Position numbers and translations under genes: made by a program
Notes under the pieces: model-generated
Told to the model about the DNA's origin: nothing
Seen by the model: only the letters and a program-made list of their open reading frames with translations
Database searches by the model: none
Assembly: GCA_963169595.1 (NCBI GenBank)
Contig: CAUJFM010000251.1
Coordinates: 1 to 5,470 of the forward strand
Reading direction: 5' to 3'
Length of the DNA stretch: 5,470 bases
DNA from: Bacteroidota bacterium
GTDB taxonomy: Bacteria; Bacteroidota; Bacteroidia; Flavobacteriales_F; PHOS-HE28
In this document: in pieces, positions 1 through 4,835 of the stretch
Layout of the letters: the number at the start of each line of letters is the position of its first letter
Numbering within the stretch: position 1 is the stretch's first letter

Positions 1-7
1 ACTTTTC
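1..7 (+). promoter_or_regulatory. Possible -7 promoter element, cut by window edge
   Basis: The first bases read ACTTTTC, ending three bases before the ATG at 11. If the base just outside the window is T, this would be a TAnnTTTG-like Bacteroidota -7 element with one mismatch. It matters mainly because the other two promoter candidates in the window lie equally close to their start codons. There is no Shine-Dalgarno sequence here. The upstream part, including any -33 element, is outside the window, so the call is weak. Confidence 0.3.
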
Positions 8-10
8 GCC

Positions 11-1624
11 ATGTCCAGCGCGGACAAGGTCTACGACCACATCGTCATCGGCTCCGGGTTCGGCGGCAGCGTGAGCGCCATGCGCCTGGCCGAAAAGGGC
101 TACGATGTGCTGGTGCTGGAGAAGGGCAAACGCTGGAAGCCTGAGGACCTCCCCCGCTGCAACTGGAACATCCGGAAGTACCTCTGGGCGCCGCTGCTGC
201 GTTGCTTCGGGCCGCAGCGCATCGACATCCTCAACCGGATCATGGTACTGAGCGGCACCGGCGTGGGTGGAGGCAGCCTCATCTATGCCAACACGCACAT
301 GATGCCCGGCGACGCCTTCTTTGAACATCCGGCCTGGGCCCCGTTCGGTGATTGGCGCGCCCGCTTGGCACCCCACTATGTCACAGCCCGCTTCATGCTG
401 GGCAGCACCCGGTATGAAAAGGAAGGCCCCGAGGATGCCGTGCTCCGCGAGATCGCCCGTGAAATGGGCCGCGCCGATACCTACAAGCCGGTGGACCACG
501 TGGGGGTCCATCTCGGCGACCCGCACACCGCCACCGACCCGTACTTCAAGGGACTGGGCCCCGAGCGGCGCGGCTGCATTGAATGCGCCAACTGCATGGT
601 GGGCTGCCGCCACAACGCCAAGAACACACTGGACCGCAACTACCTGTGGTTCGCGGAACGGTATGGTGCGCGCATCGAGGCGGAGACCGAGGTGGAACGC
701 ATCGAGCATCGCGATGGCCTATACCACGTGCACACCCGGCGGAGCACGGCCTGGGGCGCTGGGGAACAGCACGTGTTCCGGTCCAAGGGCCTGGTGGTGA
801 GCGCCGGGGTGCTGGGCACCTTGCGGCTGCTCTTCCGCCAGAAGCACGACCTGCGCACGCTGCCTGCGCTCAGCGACACGCTCGGCGGCAACCTGCGCAC
901 CAACAGTGAATCGCTCTGTGGCATCGCCGGCATTCCCGCCAAGATGAACCACGGCATTGCCATCAGCCGGGTGTTCGCGCCCGATGACCACACCCACATC
1001 GAGCTGGTGAAGTACGGCGATGGCTCGGGGGCCATGAGCGCGCTGAGCACCATCGCGGCGGGACCCGGGCACCCGTTGCTGCGCACGCTGAAGGTCCTGT
1101 GGAACACGATCACCTCCCCGCGCAAGGTGTGGAAGGTGCTGCGGCGCGATTTCGGCCGGCACACCATCATCCTGCTGGTGATGCAGAGCCTGGACAATGC
1201 GGCCACCATGCGCTGGAAGCGGGGCCTCTTCGGGCGTCAGCTCCGCGTGGAGAACGATGGTCAGCGCTCCGTACCAGCCTACATCGGCATCGGGCAGGAC
1301 GTGATGCACCGTTACGCCGCCAAGACGGACGGTGTGGCCATGAACGCCGTGACGGAGGTGCTCTTCGACATGAGCAGCACCGCGCACATCCTGGGCGGCT
1401 GTCCCATGGGCAGCGATGCCTCCAACGGCGTGGTGAACGAGCGGTTCGAGGTGTTCGGCTATCCGGAGCTACGCATCCTGGACGGATCGATCGTACCGGC
1501 CAACCTGGGCGTGAACCCCAGCCTGACCATCACCGCGCTGAGCGAATACGCCATGAGCCTCGTGCCCCGGAAGCCCGGCACGCAACGCCCCACCCTGCAG
1601 GAGGAACTGGCCGCCCGCACATGA
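11..1624 (+). CDS. GMC-family FAD-dependent oxidoreductase, ChoD / cholesterol-oxidase-like
   Basis: This 537-residue flavoenzyme probably oxidises a hydroxyl group on a sterol-like or other hydrophobic alcohol; the real substrate cannot be read from sequence. The N-terminal FAD-binding Rossmann motif is G14-S-G16-F-G-G19, with E37 as the usual ribose-binding acid. The second GMC signature is GTGVGGGSLIYAN (82-94). NSE follows at 298-300. Near the C-terminus, HILGGCPMG (459-467) and VNPSLTI (from 501) place H459 and N502 at the positions of the catalytic His and Asn of GMC cholesterol oxidases. The stretch VMQSLDNAATMRWKRGLFGR and the C-terminal layout resemble mycobacterial ChoD. A Cys cluster, C189-x2-C192-x2-C195-x3-C199, lies in the middle. 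No signal peptide is visible. The frame stays open to the window edge, but the ATG at 11 puts the FAD motif at the usual distance from the N-terminus. The gene converges on the membrane-protein gene with no spacer. Family assignment is firm; cholesterol specificity is not. Confidence 0.9.
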   Translation: MSSADKVYDHIVIGSGFGGSVSAMRLAEKGYDVLVLEKGKRWKPEDLPRCNWNIRKYLWAPLLRCFGPQRIDILNRIMVLSGTGVGGGSLIYANTHMMPGDAFFEHPAWAPFGDWRARLAPHYVTARFMLGSTRYEKEGPEDAVLREIAREMGRADTYKPVDHVGVHLGDPHTATDPYFKGLGPERRGCIECANCMVGCRHNAKNTLDRNYLWFAERYGARIEAETEVERIEHRDGLYHVHTRRSTAWGAGEQHVFRSKGLVVSAGVLGTLRLLFRQKHDLRTLPALSDTLGGNLRTNSESLCGIAGIPAKMNHGIAISRVFAPDDHTHIELVKYGDGSGAMSALSTIAAGPGHPLLRTLKVLWNTITSPRKVWKVLRRDFGRHTIILLVMQSLDNAATMRWKRGLFGRQLRVENDGQRSVPAYIGIGQDVMHRYAAKTDGVAMNAVTEVLFDMSSTAHILGGCPMGSDASNGVVNERFEVFGYPELRILDGSIVPANLGVNPSLTITALSEYAMSLVPRKPGTQRPTLQEELAART

Positions 1625-1627
1625 TCA
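1622..1627. other. Abutting convergent stop codons in one palindrome (TGATCA)
   Basis: TGA at 1622-1624 ends the oxidoreductase, and TCA at 1625-1627 is the reverse complement of the TGA that ends the membrane-protein gene. The two coding regions therefore meet with no intergenic base. There is no T-tract hairpin at the junction, so transcripts from both sides probably run into the opposite gene unless Rho-type termination acts here. Confidence 0.9.
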
Positions 1628-3619
1628 GCCCTCCTCTACCTGCTCGCTCGCAGCGGAGAGCGGGGGCACCAGGAAGGTGGTCGGATGACGGCGGAACCGC
1701 TCCCGCACAGCACCCACAATGGGCCTCAGTTCGCGCAACGGGATGCCGCGCGAACGCAGGGCCAGCGTCAGCGACAGACCGAAGCTCACGGCGAAATTGA
1801 CGAAGCCGATCAACCCGATGCCCAGCACGGACCACACCACGGTCCACGTCTCCACCTGCCCTTGCGCCCCGACAAGACCCAGCCCCAGATTGCCTGCGGC
1901 GAAGGTGATGTGCCGGATATCCAGCGGCAGGCCGAAGAAGCTGCCCACCATGCCCACCGACCCCATGAAGACCCCGAACCAGAAATTGCTGATGATGCCC
2001 GGCGCGTTGCGCTCAAAGTAGGCGGCGATCCGTGCGCGCTTCTCCGGCCCCAGCCACATCTTCAGCACCGGATGCTCCTGCAAGCGCTGGGGGATGCGCC
2101 CATGCACGGACCAGTTGCCCACGCTGCCCGCGATAAGCCCCGCGAGGAACAGGAAGATCCCGGCGATGGCCGCGTGCGGAAGGGCCAGCGAGGCAAAGGG
2201 ATGCAGCTCATGCAGCATCTTGGCCGACTTGTGGGCCAGCAGGTCCGGTCCCATGGCCCAGTTCCAACCCATGGCCAGCAGAACGGCCACCGGAAAGGCC
2301 ATGAACACATTGCCCACGAACGCGATGAACTGCGACCGGAAGACGCGGGCCACGAGCACGGCCAGTGCCCCGTAGTGCCGCGCGCCCTCCTTGCGACCGG
2401 CGTCCAGGGATGCCGCGATGGTGGCGGCCGTCATGGCCGGCTGCTTGGTGGCCAGCGTGAGGTGCAACAGGTAGATGCCGATGAAGACCCAGGCGTAGTT
2501 GAGGCTGTACAGCAGGGCATAGCCGAAGGGGCTGGCCTCGACCGTGGCCATCCAGGCCTTGATGAGGCAGGCCATGGCCACCAGTGCGCCTCCACCCAGG
2601 GCGGTCGAGAGCATCCGCCGGTACTCCTGATGCGACGTGGTGATGTAGTGCTCACCGGTACGTCCCGTGTGCTGGGTGATCTCCCGCGCCACCACCTGGG
2701 TGCTGGCATTGAGGAAGGCCGAGACCCGGGTGCTCCCCGAGCTGAACAGCAACAACTGTTTCAGGAGCTGTACGCGCTTGCTCGCCGGCGTGCGGCCCGG
2801 ATCAATGGCCAGGATGGTGAGCACCGCCTCCAAGCGGTCCAGCATCTGCTCCATGCGCATCAACTGCTGGTTCACCCGCATGGTCATGCCGAAGCGCCCG
2901 GCATGGCCATAGGCCTCCGTGATCACCTTCCGGCATTCGTCGAGCAGGGCGATCGTCCGTCGATGCCCGGGGCCATCCGTATCCCGCGCGTCCGCCGAGG
3001 TCCGGATGCACTGCAGGTGCTCGTCCAGGTCATCGGCAAGCAGCAGGAACGGATTGTCGAGGTTCTCCCGGTCCGGCACCATGCGGAGCACCTCCGCATC
3101 GAAGGCCTTCCCGGCGATGCGCAACCCGAGCACCTGCGCCGCGAACATCAGCTCCCTCACGGCGTGCACGTCATCCTCCGGAATACCCAACAGCTCCAAC
3201 AGCCGGATACAGCGCCCCTCGTTCAGGGCCATCACCCATTGCGGGTCCCCTTCCCGGTAGAAGACGTTCACCAGGAGATGGTCGGAGGTGCCCTGCTCCG
3301 GCTGGGGCGGCAGGACCCGGTAGCCGATCCTTCGCCGCAGTTCGGGCCAGAACTCCCCGCTGGGCAGTCCGGCATCCGTCAGGGTGCGGTGGAAGGTCAT
3401 GCCTGCGGTGATCCGGCGCATGTAGGCCGAGAGCCCCGCACAGAGCACGGGATCGTTCTCCAGAAGGGTCACCAGCGCGTCGAATCGGGGCACCACATGG
3501 TCCTTCCATTCCTGCGATGTAGGACGCACCACCTGCACCAACCGGGCAAGCGGGTCCAGTTCGCGCCCATCGTAGCGGGCGATCTCCTCCAGGCAGCGGC
3601 GCAAGGGCGAAGCGGTCAC
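1625..3619 (-). CDS. SpecificRecomb / Gcr-family multi-pass membrane protein
   Basis: This protein of about 664 residues matches, by memory of the family pattern, the SpecificRecomb family (Pfam PF10136, COG4389; Neisseria Gcr). The first ~320 residues look soluble and helical. They lead to the conserved block T321-GEHYI, followed by SHQEYRRM and a glycine-rich start of the first membrane segment. Six hydrophobic segments follow, near residues 340-358, 365-390, 424-458 (possibly with a re-entrant part), 474-502, 545-582 (possibly two) and 591-620. The family hallmark N374-Y-A and TKQPAMTA (391-398) lie around segment two. A short basic tail of about 45 residues ends the protein. The start chosen is GTG at 3619, which has a -7-like element just upstream and begins VTASPLRR. 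The frame extends to an ATG at 3724, but those extra 35 codons are Pro/Arg/Gly-rich, not family-like, and would overlap the divergent epimerase gene. The recombinase name is doubtful: I see no recombinase catalytic motif, and the topology is that of an integral membrane protein. Function unknown. Confidence 0.85.
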   Translation of the reverse strand: MTASPLRRCLEEIARYDGRELDPLARLVQVVRPTSQEWKDHVVPRFDALVTLLENDPVLCAGLSAYMRRITAGMTFHRTLTDAGLPSGEFWPELRRRIGYRVLPPQPEQGTSDHLLVNVFYREGDPQWVMALNEGRCIRLLELLGIPEDDVHAVRELMFAAQVLGLRIAGKAFDAEVLRMVPDRENLDNPFLLLADDLDEHLQCIRTSADARDTDGPGHRRTIALLDECRKVITEAYGHAGRFGMTMRVNQQLMRMEQMLDRLEAVLTILAIDPGRTPASKRVQLLKQLLLFSSGSTRVSAFLNASTQVVAREITQHTGRTGEHYITTSHQEYRRMLSTALGGGALVAMACLIKAWMATVEASPFGYALLYSLNYAWVFIGIYLLHLTLATKQPAMTAATIAASLDAGRKEGARHYGALAVLVARVFRSQFIAFVGNVFMAFPVAVLLAMGWNWAMGPDLLAHKSAKMLHELHPFASLALPHAAIAGIFLFLAGLIAGSVGNWSVHGRIPQRLQEHPVLKMWLGPEKRARIAAYFERNAPGIISNFWFGVFMGSVGMVGSFFGLPLDIRHITFAAGNLGLGLVGAQGQVETWTVVWSVLGIGLIGFVNFAVSFGLSLTLALRSRGIPLRELRPIVGAVRERFRRHPTTFLVPPLSAASEQVEEG

Positions 3620-3623
3620 GGCG

Positions 3624-3631
3624 CCAAGATA
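3624..3631 (-). promoter_or_regulatory. Candidate -7 element for the membrane-protein gene
   Basis: On the minus strand TATCTTGG ends four bases before the GTG at 3619. It matches the Bacteroidota -7 consensus TAnnTTTG except for one G. No TTG-type -33 element is visible at the usual distance upstream; that stretch is occupied by the hairpin at 3632-3672. If used, the transcript would begin at or next to the start codon. This supports the GTG start over the upstream ATG. Confidence 0.4.
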
Positions 3632-3672
3632 GCCGCCATGGTCCCGACAGCCCTCTGTGGACCATGGGCGGT
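3632..3672. promoter_or_regulatory. Long imperfect palindrome / hairpin in the divergent spacer
   Basis: CCGCCATGGTCC (3633-3644) is matched by GGACCATGGGCGG (3659-3671), the reverse complement with one extra base. Inside it, ACAG (3647-3650) pairs with CTGT (3655-3658) around a CCCT loop. The whole forms a stem of about 16 pairs with a 2-base bulge (CG, 3645-3646) and a 1-base bulge (G, 3666), plus an outer G-T pair. CCATGG occurs in each arm. It lies between the two divergent starts, on the -33 side of the membrane-protein promoter candidate, so an operator or a transcript hairpin are both possible. No T-tract follows on either strand, so an intrinsic terminator is unlikely. Confidence 0.65.
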
Positions 3673-3703
3673 GTGGCCCTCCCGGGCGGTGAGGCCGAAC
3701 CCG

Positions 3704-3711
3704 CATCTTTG
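3704..3711 (+). promoter_or_regulatory. Candidate -7 element for the epimerase gene
   Basis: CATCTTTG ends six bases before the ATG at 3718 and matches TAnnTTTG except at the first base. No clear TTG element stands about 20 bases upstream. There is no Shine-Dalgarno sequence between it and the start codon, so the mRNA would have essentially no leader. This supports ATG 3718 over the in-frame ATG at 3664, which would place the box inside the gene. Confidence 0.45.
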
Positions 3712-3717
3712 CAGCGC

Positions 3718-4758
3718 ATGGCAACTCATCTGGTCACCGGCGGCTGCGGATTCGTGGGCCGTAACATGGTCAAGCGGCTGTTCAACACCACCGCCGATCG
3801 CATCCTGCTTATCGACGATCTCAGCGTGGGCACCCACCCCGACACCTGGGCGCCCTGGAAATGCAACGGCACCGATCGCGGCATCACCGTCTACGGCGAC
3901 GGCCGTGTGCTCTTCCTGCAGGCCGACCTGCGCGATGTGCTGCGCGAACTGAACAAGGACCCGGAATACCTGGCGAAGCAGCACGGACTGGACGTGGTGC
4001 GCTTCAAGGACATCTTCCACTTCGCCGCCATCGTGGGCGGGCGCAGCAAGATCGACGGCGACCCCATGCTGGTGGCGCAGGACCTGAGCATCGATGCGGA
4101 GATCTTCCTCTACGTGTGCCGCAACAAGCCCCAGCGCTTCCTCTATCCCAGCAGCAGCGCCGCCTACCCCATCGACCTGCAGACCGAGAGCAACACGCTG
4201 CAGCTGAAGGAGACCGACATCGACTTCAAGAAGATGGGCGAGCCCGACATGACCTACGGCTGGAGCAAGCTCACGGGCGAGTTCCTGGCCAAGATCGCGG
4301 CCAGCCATTACGGCGTGCATGTCACCTGCATCCGCCCCTTCAGCGGCTATGGCGAGGACCAGGACCTCTCCTACCCCGTGCCGGCCATCGCGGCGCGTGC
4401 GGCGAAGAAGGAGAACCCCTTCGAGGTGTGGGGCACCGGCAAACAGGGCCGCGACTTCGTGCACATCGACGACGTGCTCGACCTCACGCTGCTGGCCATG
4501 GACAAGATCAGCGATGGCCGGGCCATCAACATCGGCATGGGCCGGCTCACCAGCTTCCTGGAGCTGATCGAGGTCTTCACCGGCTTCGCGGGCTACAAAC
4601 CGACGATCAAACCCCTGCTGGACAAGCCCGTGGGCGTGCACAGCCGCTACTGCGACATGACCTGGGTGGAACAGAACCTCGGCTGGAAGGCCAAGATCAG
4701 CATCGAGGAAGGGATGCGGAGGGTGTATGAAGCGGCGAAACACCGATCAGGCAATTAG
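3718..4758 (+). CDS. NAD-dependent nucleotide-sugar epimerase/dehydratase (extended SDR)
   Basis: This 346-residue cytoplasmic enzyme probably interconverts or dehydrates an NDP-sugar for surface-glycan synthesis. The NAD-binding Rossmann motif TGGCGFVG is at residues 7-14, followed by a LIDDLSVGTH second-strand region. HFAA is at 101-104, SSSAAYP at 145-151 supplies the catalytic Ser, and Y180-GWS-K184 is the YxxxK pair. GRDFVHIDD at 244-252 is the usual substrate-domain signature. HFAA comes some 20 residues later than in compact relatives because of a loop around residues 45-95. Substrate (UDP-, GDP- or dTDP-sugar) cannot be decided. ATG 3718 was chosen because the protein then begins three residues before the first beta strand; the 18 extra codons from ATG 3664 are Gly/Pro-rich and unlike the family. 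The last four codons (RSGN) and the stop lie in a degenerate octamer repeat. A co-directional glycosyltransferase follows after 77 bp, suggesting one polysaccharide locus. Confidence 0.92.
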   Translation: MATHLVTGGCGFVGRNMVKRLFNTTADRILLIDDLSVGTHPDTWAPWKCNGTDRGITVYGDGRVLFLQADLRDVLRELNKDPEYLAKQHGLDVVRFKDIFHFAAIVGGRSKIDGDPMLVAQDLSIDAEIFLYVCRNKPQRFLYPSSSAAYPIDLQTESNTLQLKETDIDFKKMGEPDMTYGWSKLTGEFLAKIAASHYGVHVTCIRPFSGYGEDQDLSYPVPAIAARAAKKENPFEVWGTGKQGRDFVHIDDVLDLTLLAMDKISDGRAINIGMGRLTSFLELIEVFTGFAGYKPTIKPLLDKPVGVHSRYCDMTWVEQNLGWKAKISIEEGMRRVYEAAKHRSGN

Positions 4759-4778
4759 AAGATCAGACGATCAGAAAA
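4747..4778 (-). repeat. Degenerate 8-bp repeat array, left arm
   Basis: Read on the minus strand, four successive octamers are TTTTCTGA, TCGTCTGA, TCTTCTAA and TTGCCTGA, a loose consensus TCnTCTGA with an exact 8-bp period. The array starts within the last codons of the epimerase gene, contains its TAG stop (4756-4758), and runs into the gap. It is the inverted counterpart of the array at 4802-4833. Confidence 0.6.
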
Positions 4779-4835
4779 TGGAAATGCCCTCTTCCGCCGG
4801 ATCATCTGGTCATCTCATTCTCTGATCCTCTGATC
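4761..4835. repeat. Large inverted repeat filling the epimerase-glycosyltransferase gap
   Basis: The arms 4761-4789 and 4808-4835 are reverse complements at about 24 of 29 aligned positions with one gap, around a loop of about 18 bases. The outer 20 bases of each arm (4761-4780 and 4816-4835) differ at only two positions. The right arm ends directly against the ATG at 4836. There is no T-tract after the stem, so it is not a typical intrinsic terminator. It could be an RNA processing or stabilising hairpin between the two cistrons, a protein-binding site, or a dispersed intergenic repeat. The visible facts are the pairing and the 8-bp sub-structure; function is a guess. Confidence 0.7.
4802..4833 (+). 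repeat. Degenerate 8-bp repeat array, right arm
   Basis: Four consecutive octamers read TCATCTGG, TCATCTCA, TTCTCTGA and TCCTCTGA, matching the TCnTCTGA unit of the left array but in the opposite orientation. The next unit would begin TCAT at 4834, so the glycosyltransferase ATG overlaps the continuation of the repeat. Confidence 0.6.

Noticed and set aside
1597..1643. A possible bidirectional terminator stem (GCAG-GAGGA pairing with TCCTC-CTGC)
   Set aside because: Only nine pairs interrupted by a 3-base bulge, a loop of about 26 bases, and no T-tract on either strand. It is too weak to call.
3620..3724. An N-terminal extension of the membrane protein starting at the ATG at 3724
   Set aside because: The extra 35 codons are Pro/Arg/Gly-rich, would span the hairpin and overlap the start of the epimerase gene, and would place the -7-like element inside the coding region.
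1685..3952. A 755-codon open frame on the plus strand, antisense to the membrane-protein gene and entering the epimerase gene
   Set aside because: Its translation is His/Gln/Arg/Gly/Pro-rich with no domain pattern or membrane segments, and it overlaps two well-supported genes. Long antisense frames are expected opposite strongly biased GC-rich codons.
3616..4743. A 375-codon open frame on the minus strand opposite the epimerase gene
   Set aside because: It mirrors the epimerase codons in another frame, its translation is Val/Ala/His/Gly-rich without recognisable motifs, and the epimerase on the plus strand carries all expected catalytic motifs.
4747..4833. A CRISPR array, suggested by short periodic repeats
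   Set aside because: The units are 8 bp and contiguous, without spacers, and they are inverted across a centre. This is not repeat-spacer structure, and no cas genes are present.
4761..4835. The intergenic inverted repeat as an intrinsic transcription terminator
   Set aside because: The stem is AT-rich and imperfect, and it is followed directly by a start codon and GC-rich coding sequence with no T run.
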